DNA of 64,000 bases, from positions 62,001-126,000 of the forward strand of contig CAJQUN010000422.1 in NCBI GenBank assembly GCA_907163345.1, written 5' to 3'. The notes beneath the pieces were generated by a model, which was not told the origin of the DNA, searched no databases, and saw only the letters and a program-made list of their open reading frames with translations. This document shows positions 47,940 to 58,791 of this stretch, in pieces. Within the stretch, counting starts at the first letter, position 1; each line of letters opens with the position of its first letter. Source of the DNA: Haberlea rhodopensis. Its lineage: Eukaryota > Streptophyta > Magnoliopsida > Lamiales > Gesneriaceae. The translations under genes and the position numbers were made by a program.

Positions 47940-48676
47940 AGTTTCTGTCACCGTTGCCTGGGACTAATTTTAGTAATATCATACGAGATTCTTTGACTGT
48001 AATTTAACCATTGATTTTGTTTATTTATTTATTTCGGAAAAAAATTATTTTATTTTGTTTTTATTTTATTTTCTTGCGAGGTACTTGTGATATCTCATCA
48101 ACTAGTATTCACAAGCTTTGCCCAACAACCTTCAGAGCCATTCTATGCAGTGTGGGAGATATTCAACAATTTGGCAACCACTTTACCGTATCATAACTTT
48201 TCGAACTATACTCTTCTACAATTTTTCTATAATGGATTGGATGCTGAGATACAAGGATGGGTATTTAGTGGCGCTTTGACAACTAGGAGTCCCCTGTTTG
48301 ATAAAATCGTGATCAAGTTTTTGTCACCGTTGCCTGGGACTAATTTTAGTAATATCATACGAGATTATTTGACTGTAATTTAACCATTGATTTTGTTTAT
48401 TTATTTATTTCGGAAAAAAATATTTTATTTTGTTTTTATTTTATTTTCTTGCGAGGTACTTGTGATGTCTCATCAACTAATATTCACAAGCTTTGCCCAA
48501 CAACCTTCAGAGCCATTCTATGCAGTGTGGGAGAGATTCAACAATTTGGCAACCACTTTACCGTATCATAACTTTTCGAACTATACTCTTTTACAATTTT
48601 TCTATAATGGATTGGATGCAGAGATACAAGATGGGTATTTAGTGGCGCTTTGACAACTAGGAGTCCCCTGTTTGAT
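47925..48676 (+). repeat. Tandem duplication of ~376 bp (primer site plus gag start)
   Basis: The second copy starts at 48301 and repeats the LTR tail, primer site, leader and gag start with only scattered differences and one indel. The junction reads TTTGATAAAATCG, combining the end phrase GTTTGATA with the start phrase ATAAAATCG; the few shared bases suggest a microhomology or slippage event. Confidence 0.93.
47940..47964 (+). other. Primer binding site of LARD-like element
   Basis: TGTCACCGTTGCCTGGGA, a decayed form of the Athila tRNA-Asp-type site, directly after the LTR end. A second copy lies at 48322-48339 because the segment is duplicated. Confidence 0.8.
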
Positions 48677-48873
48677 AGAGATGAGGACATTGTGTTGCAC
48701 CTGTTCAATGATATGGCGGACTTCGACCACCATAGGCATTGGGATCCTTCACTGCAAGGTTGGAGCCACCAATACCCCCCAGAGCCTCACTACCCTCATG
48801 ATACACCCCAACCATTTGAACATCACGAAGATAGGAGAGATAGTTCTGCAGACGTCAAGACTCGGTTAGAGGA
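48087..48873 (+). pseudogene. Gag fragment of LARD-like element, partly duplicated
   Basis: Both copies read FTSFAQQPSEPFYAVWE and then TLLQFFYNGLDAEIQ, like the Athila gag phrase with EYWERFK and an IQYFYEGL-type motif. The second copy continues into a His/Pro-rich segment (PPEPHYPHDTPQPFEHHEDR) until the solo LTR at 48874. It is a short, non-enzymatic remnant. Confidence 0.75.
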
Positions 48874-50904
48874 TGTAAGGACCCTAGTTCCTTAAGTGCG
48901 GATTAAGGGCATAAGTAGAGCTAACATGCATAATCAGAGTATAAAAATTCATGTTGAGGCCTTGAGATTTAAGGATTACATGCCAAAATAATTACTTCCA
49001 ATGGATTAGTTACATTCCCAGCAAAATGAATGTTAATCTTATAGATTTACAAGACTCCTAGAGTAGAAAACTATACAAAAGAATCACAGCTTTTATATCA
49101 AAAGCACTCCTCACTAGCTCACTGCATCAACCTGTCCTTAGCCCTTTATGCCAAAATGTACCTACAAGGACAACCCCCAAATCATGAGCATATAATAATC
49201 CATATTCAACATAATATGATTATAAGGCGTAAATGCATAAACCTGTAATTACAAAACACTTCATGTGTATTACAATGCATTTTAAACGACCCCTTTTGGT
49301 TGTTCCTGTACAATAACTCATGAGTATAGTCAATGGATTATATAATGGTTCTACAAATGTCATGACATATAACCATTTCATTATCACCAATCACAAATTC
49401 CTAGTCTGTTATAACAGTGTATTTTAATGCACCTCGCTTGTCATGACAGCGGCACTAATACCCCTCGCTTCAACATATTAGCGGCATTGAATAACATCGC
49501 TCAAATGCGACATGCGGCAATACCCTCGCTTCAACATTTGGCGGCAAATCTTCTTTCCTCGCTACAATATGACAGTGACAAGTATTCTATCATCGCTTCA
49601 AGTGACAACGGCAAAGCATTAAAATCATCACTCAAATATAACCATGACTCATGGGATGTGCACCAAGTATTCAGCATACGCATATGCAACCATAATGCAT
49701 AATTCAACATGTATTTGCATCCACAATGCACAATTCAATATACTTGCATCCACAATGCATATTCCAATGAGTACATAAAATACATGTACCGTTGGGTGCC
49801 CGTACGTCTCTCTACGTACATTTCCAAAACATAGGATTTGGTAGGACTTTATTTCCTTGGTTGTGTTGCCACCTGGGATGGTTCTACACAATCACACAAA
49901 ACAATATTAGAAGCCAAATAATAACCCAATACAAAAAATCCAACAAAAAAGCAATTCTCCAAAATCTGCCTGTTGGCGATCGATCGCTATGTCAAGGCGA
50001 TCGATCGTGAGCCTTACCGATCGATCGCTATGTTGAAGCGATCGATCGCAGACCTCACTGGCTCAAGGCGATCGATCGTCCAATATAGCGATCGGTCGCT
50101 AAATACTCTATTTCGCTCTTGTTGGCGATTGATCGCTCCATATTTAGCGATCGATCGCCACACCCTGTGTGCGGGATTTCTACCATTTTTGAGCACAAAT
50201 CCAAAGCTCCAACCACATACACCTCAAACCAAAACATCCCAAAAACTCAATACCATAATAACCCCATAACACCAACATAAAACACCTCAAAAATCATAAC
50301 CCAACCACATACAACATATACCCAAAAACAAACGCATTTCAAATCCCTAATACAAACCCATTTCAAACACAAAACATAATAAACCAAACAAGGGGTTCAT
50401 ACCCTTCAAGGCTTCAAATTCTACCAAGAAATCCAACAATCCAAGTTTTTGCAAGATTTTCTCCTCCTCCTCCAAGCAAGAAACAATTTTTGTGGGTTTG
50501 GGGAAATGTGGGTTATGAGTTTTCTTTTAATTAGGAGTGGATTAAGTGAGGGAAATGGGGTATGATGGGTATGGGCTTTAATATAAATGGTACCTCATTA
50601 ATTAGCATGATGTATAAAATATCCCAACATGATATTTTAAAAGCATTTTCAAAAAAACGCAATAAAGCTCAATTAAACATGCTTTGCCAAATTAATTAAC
50701 ACCCACCCCAAATAAACCATGCCATAACTCAATTTCCCAACATGCATCACATGCACCCCTGAAATGCATTACCAGGTCACGCCCACCGCATGACTAAGCA
50801 TTTCACCATATTAATTAATTCCAACACTAAATTAATTAACACCATAAATATCACATAAACATACTTATTTCCCAAATGCATATAATTATTTCTGGGATAT
50901 CACA
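48874..50904 (-). mobile_element. Chromovirus-type solo LTR (2031 bp)
   Basis: Plus-strand ends TGTAAGGACCC and GGATATCACA with the perfect duplication GAGGA (48869-48873 and 50905-50909). Same terminal pattern as 38582-40743. It contains a ~35-bp CGCTTCAA...GCGGCA minisatellite (49435-49610) and a GATCGATCG cluster (49977-50155). Open frames within it read through these repeats and are not genes. Confidence 0.95.
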
Positions 50905-51512
50905 GAGGATACCTTAATAAGATTCATGGCATCAACTGAGAACAGTTTGGAGAGCCAAACCAACTCCATGAGTCACCTGGAGCAGCAAATAACGGTCCTT
51001 ATGGAAACAATTTCAACAAGCTTCCAAGAGGAAGAGAGAGCTACAAATCAAGAGGCGACGAATCGAGTTGGGTTACATGATGATGATCCATGTTTGGGGG
51101 AGTTATCCGAATAATGTGTAGACTTAAGGGAATGTGAGCCTCCTATAGTAATTGAGCCTACAGTGGCGGAATTATCCGAGGAATTCCCATGTGAAGATGA
51201 GCCAAGTATGAAGTTTGAGGATGAGCTGATTTTTGAGAATTTTGATATGAACCTATCGATGGTGACGTGTTTTATGCCATATGTTGATCCATTCTTCCCA
51301 TCAATGCAAATTTCACAATAATATGTCCTCCATGAGATAAAGTCAGACCAAGAATCCTTCTCTCATGCCTACCAATTCAAGAGTGTTGTTGGAGCGACGA
51401 ACTTACACTGTAGACATCATGCCAAGCTTGAGGGCATATTGAATCAAGACCCATTTGTGGTATCACATGATACTTACTATGGGCGACAGCCGCTCTTTGA
51501 TGGTTGCTTCTG
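50905..51512 (+). pseudogene. Gag C-terminal remnant of LARD-like element
   Basis: The frame beginning MASTENSLESQTNSMSHLEQ reads a helical, Gln/Glu-rich segment, matching the coiled-coil region after Athila gag. A stop at about 51115 is followed by an acidic stretch (EPPIVIEPTVAELSEEF) and more stops. No zinc knuckle or protease follows. Confidence 0.6.
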
Positions 51513-51917
51513 ATGGTCAAGCCAACGACTAGAAATCAGCGCTTCTTGGGAGGCAACCCAAGCATATCCTTTTGCTATTTAGATTTGTTTTTCAGTTTTG
51601 TTTTTTTAGTTTGTTTATCTCTTGTGTCGACTATCTTATTTTCATTCTTCTCTTGCTAGGTACTCAGTTGGAGTGAGAAATCCCTACAGCAGCGGATCTC
51701 TCAAAAGCCAATCTTCCTCAACCCTCATGCAAGCGTCTTGATTAGGGGAGTTTACTTTTTCCCTTTTGATTTTTTTAAACATTGAGGACAATGTTTGATC
51801 ATGTTTTACTTGTTTAATCTGCATGATGTGCGCTGAAATTGACATTTGAATCGTCCGATTTTATGAGCTAAATTTTTTTATGAGTTCAAACTTGAGAAAA
51901 GAATGAAATTATGACTC
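51513..51917 (+). other. Athila-like post-coding motif region
   Basis: CGCTTCTTGGGAGGCAACCCAAG (at about 51540) and ACATTGAGGACAATGTTTGATCATG (51779) are the phrases that normally follow integrase in Athila elements. They come directly after gag debris, showing that pol was removed as a block. Confidence 0.65.
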
Positions 51918-52487
51918 TGTAGGATCGAGCGCTTACCGCTTTACCAATAACTATAGTTAAGGGTAATGGCGCAACATCAATCTTTTCAACCATACACTGG
52001 CACAAGCGCCACATGTTCGATCGATCACAAAGCAGAGGCAATTGTTGAACCCCAACAATCCCTCCCCCAATAATTGCACTCTCTGCAACTCATGGAAATC
52101 GAACATGCGAACCTGGCTCTGATACCAATTGTAGGATCGAGCGCTTACCGCTTTACCAATAACTATAGTTAAGGGTAATGAGGCAACATCAATCTTTTCA
52201 ACCATACACTGGCACAAGCGCCACGTGTTCGATCGCTCACAAAGCAGAGGCAATTGTTGAACCTTGTTGAACCCCAACAATCCCTCCCCCAATAATTGCA
52301 CTCTCTGCAACTCATGGGAATCGACGCGACCTTGGCTCTGATACCAATTGTAGGATCGAGAGATTACCGCTTTACCAATAACTATAGTTAAGGTAATGGC
52401 GCAACATCAATCTTTTCAACCATACACTGACACAAGCGCCACGTGTTTGATCGATCACAAAGCAGAGGCAATTTTTGAACCCCAACA
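51918..52487 (-). mobile_element. Miniature LTR element (TRIM/SMART-like), LTR-int-LTR-int-LTR
   Basis: Three LTRs of about 140 bp (51918-52057, 52130-52279, 52349-52487), each TGTAGGATCGAG to CCCCAACA on the plus strand, are separated by internal domains of only 72 and 69 bp. Each internal domain holds, in minus orientation, TGGTATCAGAGCC (tRNA-iMet primer site) next to one LTR and GGGGGAGGGAT (polypurine tract) next to the other. The whole is flanked by the perfect duplication GACTC (51913-51917 and 52488-52492). No coding capacity. The middle LTR has an extra TTGTTGAACC repeat. Confidence 0.92.
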
Positions 52488-53538
52488 GACTCTATTCAAT
52501 GATGAAATTGATCTAGCCATGCATATAGACTTGAATTTTGATGATTGTTAGACTTGTACATGAATATCCTTTGTTGAGTTAGCATGCCAAGAATGAGGGA
52601 TATATTGAGAACATTGAGTCATGAACTTTGTGGATTGCATGTTGAATAGTGATAATTGGTGTGAACTTGATTATGTATCTTGAGCATCTTAGAGTTATTC
52701 TAGAATCTATTTGATGACACTTTGAGGCGAAATTTTATAGTTATGAACTTGACTTGGAAATGATCTAGGCAATCTTTGAAACGTTTGAACCTTTCTAGCT
52801 TACCATGATTTATATTATTCCCTAGTGTCCCATTTTGAGCTTTATTGAAAAGGAATGGTTTATGCTTTGCATATAATTAGGCCCACATTCGGCATTCTTC
52901 GTAAACTCATTATACATACCCTAATATGAGCCTAAAAGAAAAAAAAATATTCTTACCCTAAGGGAGTATAATGAATCTCATTCGATGCACATGAATTGTT
53001 ATATATTGATGAGCTTATTGTAAAAGACTGATGAATGATAACAAGAGAAAAAACAAAGATGTAAAAAAAGAACCTTGAGAAAAAGTATATAAATAAGATC
53101 CAAAGTGGTCAATGCTAGAAAAAAAGAAGATAATATATTCTCTTCTTTGTTCTTATCCTACCATTTCTTTGAAACTGACACCAGGCCTAACATTACAAGC
53201 TTAAAAGACCTTTTGACCCAAGTCTAGGGAGTAACTATCATTAGTGGAGAAGTTGTTTGAGAATAAGCATATGGGGTGCTCAACGATAATCTTGACTTTG
53301 AGTTGATTAATATGATTTGATCTTGAAGATGTGCATGAAACTTTTGATTGACAATAGCACACACACACATTCCGATTTTGAGATGTGTTGCTTGATTCAG
53401 GAGAAAACATGTATTGTCAACTTTTGTATGTGTGTGAGATTTCTGAGAATAATGCAAATCATGAAATAATTTGTTTCAAATATCGAGAATGAACTCTACA
53501 CTGTGATTTTAATGCTTAATCGATGACGATCAAGTGAT
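52488..53538 (+). other. 3' noncoding region of LARD-like element
   Basis: AT-rich, no frame supported on either strand. It corresponds in position to the long region before the 3' LTR in Athila elements. Confidence 0.55.
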
Positions 53539-53552
53539 AAGTTTGGGGGAGT
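53539..53552 (+). other. Polypurine tract of LARD-like element
   Basis: AAGTTTGGGGGAGT directly before the LTR start TGATAAGTGCC; same position and form as the Athila tract at 32862. Confidence 0.85.
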
Positions 53553-54683
53553 TGATAAGTGCCATTTTTGCACTTATATTTTTATGTTTTCTCGTTATAT
53601 TTACAGTGATTCTCTGACTATATTACACATTTTGATATTTATTTACATGTTTTAGAAATTTAGGTAAAAGTACGAGAAAATGAAGAAAAAGAGCTAAAAA
53701 AGATGAAATGAGAAAGCAAGTTGTAGAAAATATAAGAAACCGGAATACAAGACACGTGTCACTTATTTATCCTCAAATTTCTTCATGTTTGAGCCATATT
53801 TTGGAAATGTTGAAAACATGAAGTTGTATATCTTTTCGTTATCTTCGCGTGGACAGGTGATCCAACAAATTCCAAGATCGGATGAGAAAGTTATGACCAA
53901 AGCAAGTCGATCGCCAAAAGCTGGAAAATTTTCTAGACAAGAGGCGATAGATCGCCTACGAACAGAGATAGATCGCATGTGGATAGAATGAAGTGACGAT
54001 AGATCTCCTACCAACAGAGATCGACCGCCTGCCAGAATTCTGCGCGAAATTATTTCCTTTTTCAAGAGTTTGGGCCATTCTTTCTACATTATTTCATGGG
54101 CTCGGTTTCCCTACTATTTAAGGGCATATTTTCACCACAAAAGAGATTATTATTCAGAATTTTACGCCATAATTTTGCCTAGGAATAGCCTCCATCCATC
54201 TTCCATCTCACCAACATCCACCATCCACCATACCTTCATCCTAGGATTTTGGAACAAGCCAACAAGGAGATTCAAGAGGCGATTGAGAAGGAAGTGAGAG
54301 AGGAAGCAAGGATCTACGAACGAAGTCAACATCGGGAGTTTTTCTACATATTTAATCAATAGTTTTGACTTGTTTTGATTTATTATGTTGAACTAAAATT
54401 GTTTATCGAGGCTAGGCAATCCGTTGTTTTGAACATATGATTTGATGATTAGTTATTTGGTTGAATCCTTATAATTCTTTGTGTATGTTTTATGATTTTA
54501 ATGCTTTTGAGGGTTTGATCACCTTTTAATGATGTTAATATCGTAATTGAGATCGAGAGATGATTCTATGTACGAATTAATAACTCATACCGTGGATTTC
54601 AGACTGAGATCGAGAGATGATGTCAAATACATGTGTGATAGCTATAGATATCTAGTAATCGAAAACTATAAGTTTTCACAAAG
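53553..54683 (+). repeat. 3' LTR of LARD-like element, 3' truncated
   Basis: Starts TGATAAGTGCCATTTTTGCAC like the solo LTR at 35610. Its last 650 bases match 46845-47500. It ends within the sequence equivalent to TTCACAAAGTTC, where hAT transposase sequence begins. It carries mutated palindromes of the type GGCGATAGATCGCC (53942-54030) and a TATTTAAG box near 54113. Confidence 0.87.
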
Positions 54684-54684
54684 T

Positions 54685-56541
54685 TCAAGTTTAGGTATTA
54701 TAATGTTGAAAGTTATAGGAGAGAATTAGCTAAATACATAGTACGGGCGGAGAAACCATTTTCAATGAGGGCGGATGTGAAATTCACTAATTATATTCAT
54801 TTAGGTTTGCAACCTCAACATAAACGATTTTCAAGGAATACTATTAAATCGGATGCATTCACAATTTTTAATGAATATAAAGAAAATTTTAATTACATAT
54901 TTAGGTAATCTTTCTTCGAAAGTAGCACTAACAAGTGATATTTGGACAACTTATCTTGGCAATGCATCATTTCTATATGTTACAGGACATTTGATTGACG
55001 ATAATTGAGTGTTACATAAAAAAAATTTAGGTTTCACAAAAATTGATTGTCATACGGGTGGAGTTATTTCTAATGCCATTATGCAAGTTATTAATGAATA
55101 TTATATTAGTAATAAAATCTTCTATATTTCATTGGATAATGCAACTAATAAAACCGCTGCAATTACTATATTAAAAACTTATTAGAAACCAATTTTAAAT
55201 GGTGATCTTTTTCATATTCGTTGTGCATGTTATATTTTAAATTTGTGTGTGCAAGATTGATTGAAAACACTTGAGCTTCATTTAGAAAAAAATAAAGACT
55301 ACTCTTAAATTTCTTAATGGTCAAGACTTCAAAAGTTTATGCATTTCTCATGGTTGAATTATAAAGATTTTCCTTATGATGTTCCTAATAGGTGGAATTC
55401 CACATATTTAATGTTGCAAGCATGTATACCTTATAGAAATGTGATCACTTTATTTTTTAATGAAAGGATAACCGAACATTTTCATATTGAAGAAACTGAT
55501 TAGGAAATTGCTTCTAATATTTGTAATTTTTTAAAACCTTTTTATGATGCTACCAATTTATTTTCGGGATGTTATTATCCAACTTCTTCAATATTTTTGA
55601 ATAAATTTTATGAAATTAGTGAATGTTTTGCATTACATAGATCTGATCCATTTTTACATGTATTATTGAACCAATGAAGTATAAATTTAAAATTTATTGG
55701 AAAACTATTCCTATGTTGAATTGCTTGGCATCAATTCTGGATCCTATATTAAAATTATATAGAGTATAAATTATAATAGAATCTTATTACACCAACATGG
55801 CTTATGAAAATGTTAACATTAATAATGTTTGTTTGCTTTGTTTTCTTTATTTGATTCATTACATTATTCTAGATCAATTTCAAAAGGAGAAAGTGGTAGT
55901 AGTGGTGCTAGTAGTAGTAAGGATTCTGTGTGGACAATGTTAAGAAGAAGACAAGACACTACTTTCGCTTCTCCTAGTTCTAGTTCTAATACACCTTCAT
56001 TTACTGAGCTTCAGTTATATCAAAACCAAGTCATAAATTTCAGTGAACAAGAATTAGAAACTTTTGATGTTTTGGCATTGTGGAAAGGCAATGCTAGACT
56101 TTGGCCACTACTTTCCATAATGGCACGTGATCTACTAACTCCTCCAATATCCGTTGTTCCATCGGAGTCTTGTTTTAGTGCAAGTGGAAGAGTCATTGAT
56201 GAAAAAAGAAGTAGAACGAAACCAAACAATGTGGAGATGCGTCTTCTTTTAAAAGATTGGTTGGCTGCTGATAGCCGCTTACATGGTTTGGGAGTACATG
56301 ATGTTTCTTCGTATGAAAATGAAGAAAACTAGAATATTTTTTTAAAACTCTTTTATAATTTCTGATTTTGTTTTGTTCAATGTAATTTTGTAGCTTTTCA
56401 ATTCGTAGTGACTAACTTTTTATTTTGCAAGTATATAGTGCCAATCTGTATTTTATTATACTATTATTATATTTAAATAACTAAAATTAATCAAAAACAA
56501 AATTTAAAAACAAAAAAAAATAAAACCATTTGACATCACTA
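54685..56541 (+). mobile_element. hAT transposon, 5'-truncated
   Basis: A transposase of the RICESLEEPER/Ac-like type is followed by a right terminus CCATTTGACATCACTA (56526-56541), the usual hAT end of the form CCATTTGACATCCCTA. No matching left terminus is present at the junction with the LTR, so the 5' end including the BED finger was lost. Confidence 0.8.
54690..56332 (+). pseudogene. hAT transposase, RICESLEEPER-like
   Basis: N-terminal and central motifs: AEKPFSM (54750), TSDIWTTYLGNASFLYVTGH (about 54937), SLDNATNKTAA and HIRCACYILNLCVQD. The C-terminal dimerisation domain is in the open frame ending at 56332: DVLALWKGNARLWPLLSIMA and VPSESCFSASGRVIDEKRS. At least six in-frame stops and several frameshifts lie between 55000 and 55800. 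The C-terminal third remains open for 167 codons. It is not a domesticated gene on this evidence. Confidence 0.88.
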
Positions 56542-57300
56542 GGCACAACCCACACAAAAATCTGGACTTTTGGCACATAATTTTCAGACCTAAACATAGC
56601 CTCCACCATATTATCACCTTCCACCATATTCAAGCCATTCAAGAGCAAGACTTTGGGGGAGACGGGGCGACGCAGCGAAGTAAGGAGTCAGCGCCTAGCA
56701 ACTTTTCGTATTTCTAAACTTTGTTCTTCTTTTATTTTCAGATTTTAATGTTTAATTTGTTGCAAAACATGATTTTTCATTGTTATTTGAGGATGATTTT
56801 TGGCTAAGTTTTGTTGTCAATACTCGGGGATCCCATGTTTTGGACCCATAATTTAACTTTAGGTTTTTGATTAATTCTTACAACTCTTTGTGCATACTTT
56901 ATTGTTCTTCATGCTTTTGAGTGATTGATCACCTTTGAATGATATTATATATTGTGATTGCCTTGACCATACGATATTGCAATACGATATAATAAATTAA
57001 GTTGTGGGTTTAGATTGAGACTGACCAAGTAAAATCGAACACACGTGTGATAACAATAGGTTTACCAAAATCTAAGGCTAGTAGTTTTCATAGATCTTCA
57101 TTCAATATTGATTGTTCCATAAGGACACGAGGGTGGTTTATTGCAACGCTAATGTTAGACTCGTTATAGCTTGACCATAGTACAACGAATGCATTAGGAA
57201 AACTCGTCAACTTAGAACGTATGAATTTAAATCTGAACTAATAGGCGAATTATGGGGGATTACATGGGTGAACTAAAGTATTGATAATTGTCTATGCTGA
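56542..57300 (+). repeat. Diverged Athila-like LTR fragment
   Basis: Follows the order of the R/U5 part of the LTR at 53553-54683 with lower identity: CATAGCCTCCACCATATT, TTTTGAGTGATTGATCACCTTTGAATGAT, and AACTCGTCAACTTAGAA near the end. The terminal ACTTGACACC...GCGG segment is absent. It is an older relative, not part of the same LTR pair. Confidence 0.65.
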
Positions 57301-57897
57301 TTTATACGCGGATATTACTGCCGCGTCACATATCATTGCTGACATGTATATATATTGTTGATGTGTCTGGTGCTATGTTAACACTATGATGAAAAATGAT
57401 TAAAATTGCAAAAACGTTCTTGCACTAAGACCGATAATTTTACTCATTAGATGAACAAAATCAAAATTAGGTCAACTTACAAGACCAGTTTTCCGAAAAG
57501 AATGTGCCACTATTTTTCCTTTCATCACTTCTCCACCAAAAGTGGGTGGAATTATGGAGGAATGGAAAACACAAGGGTGAAAAGAAGTTATATGAGTAGA
57601 AGAAGTGGATAAAATTTTAATCGAAGGCTCTCTCCACTTTCAAACTTAAAATTTTGTCGGTCGACGCAGTACGTCGAAGGAACCAAGGCACCACCCAAAC
57701 GTCCAACCAAAGCACAAACAGCTGAAGCACAAAGCACTCGGATAGAACCACTCGGACAGAACAATCGCCGCCCGGGAATCAAAAGAAAAAAGGGCTGGCA
57801 AAACGAGCGAGCGAGGAGCAAGTGCAAAAGTGAGCAAGAGTGAAGAGTAGAGAAGGAGGCTTCAGACTTCAATTTTTGGCTACAAGATTTTAGGTAT
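57301..57897. other. Unassigned sequence between LTR fragment and Mutator-like element
   Basis: A minus-strand open frame of 94 codons (57588-57872) is Leu/Cys-rich but has no recognisable domain and I do not call it a gene. The segment 57640-57850 is clearly more GC-rich than its surroundings and may derive from host DNA. Confidence 0.4.
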
Positions 57898-58137
57898 TAA
57901 ATAATAGGGCAAATTTCGGGCCGGTACCAGTAGAAGAAATTTTTTTCATCTCAATCCACCAAAAAAAAGTTCTTTCAACTAGGTCCAATTTTGGATGTAA
58001 TGACCAAACTACCCCTAATTTACTGTAACCCTAAATTACTATCAGTGATACTACGTAGAATAAATTGTGACCTTGCGACCTACTCCTCTATCTCCTAAGT
58101 TGCTCGTTTCTTCAGCAACAGTATCTCTAATAGTGAG

Positions 58138-58194
<57 letters not shown>
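58138..58194. repeat. TA microsatellite
   Basis: About 28 TA units with one AA interruption, inside Mutator-like element 1. Confidence 0.95.
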
Positions 58195-58195
<1 letters not shown>

Positions 58196-58449
58196 GCGTT
58201 TCTTATTGTTTTATCTCAGGCAGTATGCTAACAGTTATTGTTTTATATAGCAAATGACTAATACACGAGACATAAACATTAAAATTCATGCTTAGCTTTG
58301 GTTTGTTGGAATGAGTAATAGCTTGAAGAATTGAAATTGGCAAAAAATTATTCAATAAGAAATGTATTTTGTAGATTTTGAATGTAAAACTCAAACTACA
58401 TTGTATTTAAGATGCTTCATTACTATGCTCTTTGTTAAAGACAGTATGA

Positions 58450-58516
58450 GTCTATCGGTGCATGTGATTTACATGCACCGATAGACTCTGTGGTGCATGT
58501 GATTTACATGCACCGA
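58450..58516. repeat. Twin palindromes of GGTGCATGTGATTTACATGCACC
   Basis: Two neighbouring copies of an inverted repeat whose arms GGTGCATGT/ACATGCACC are separated by 4-5 bases (about 58457-58480 and 58492-58514). Stems this short and perfect could fold when single-stranded. Confidence 0.85.
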
Positions 58517-58791
58517 CTTATTAAAATCTTGGAAATATTCTTCTTCTTCTTGATTTTTTTGAAATTTATAACAATTTGTGTTTTGCTTATGTTGGATGGG
58601 AGGATCAATAGCTTGGGGAATTGAAATGAAAAAGAATTCTTTACATGCATCGCATGAGCCAATTTTTACATGTATTGGATAAGTCATTTTTTACATGCAT
58701 CGGTAGATAGAAGTGATGCACTTAAAATATCACCTCTATTTTATTAAAATTTTACATGCACCGTATGAGCCAATAATTTACATGCACCGAT

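Larger units (their letters stand above)
46838..54683 (+). mobile_element. Athila-like non-autonomous element (LARD-like)
   Basis: A 5' LTR fragment, primer site, gag-related fragments, a long noncoding region, a polypurine tract and a 3' LTR are in order on the plus strand. No protease, RT, RNase H or integrase similarity is found in the roughly 5.2 kb that remain after removing the two later insertions. Large elements lacking pol that move with a helper's enzymes are called LARDs; I infer this from structure only. Both outer ends are missing. Confidence 0.7.

Noticed and set aside
51957..52310. 117-codon minus-strand open frame with an internal repeat
   Set aside because: It translates the duplicated LTR and internal domain of the miniature LTR element, which is noncoding.
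54690..56332. Domesticated hAT gene (C-terminal frame of 167 codons open)
   Set aside because: Multiple stops and frameshifts in the preceding domains and loss of the N-terminus point to a plain pseudogene.
57588..57872. 94-codon minus-strand open frame as a possible host gene
   Set aside because: No domain, no start or splice context, and unusual Leu/Cys/Ser-rich composition; a chance frame in a GC-richer patch is more likely.
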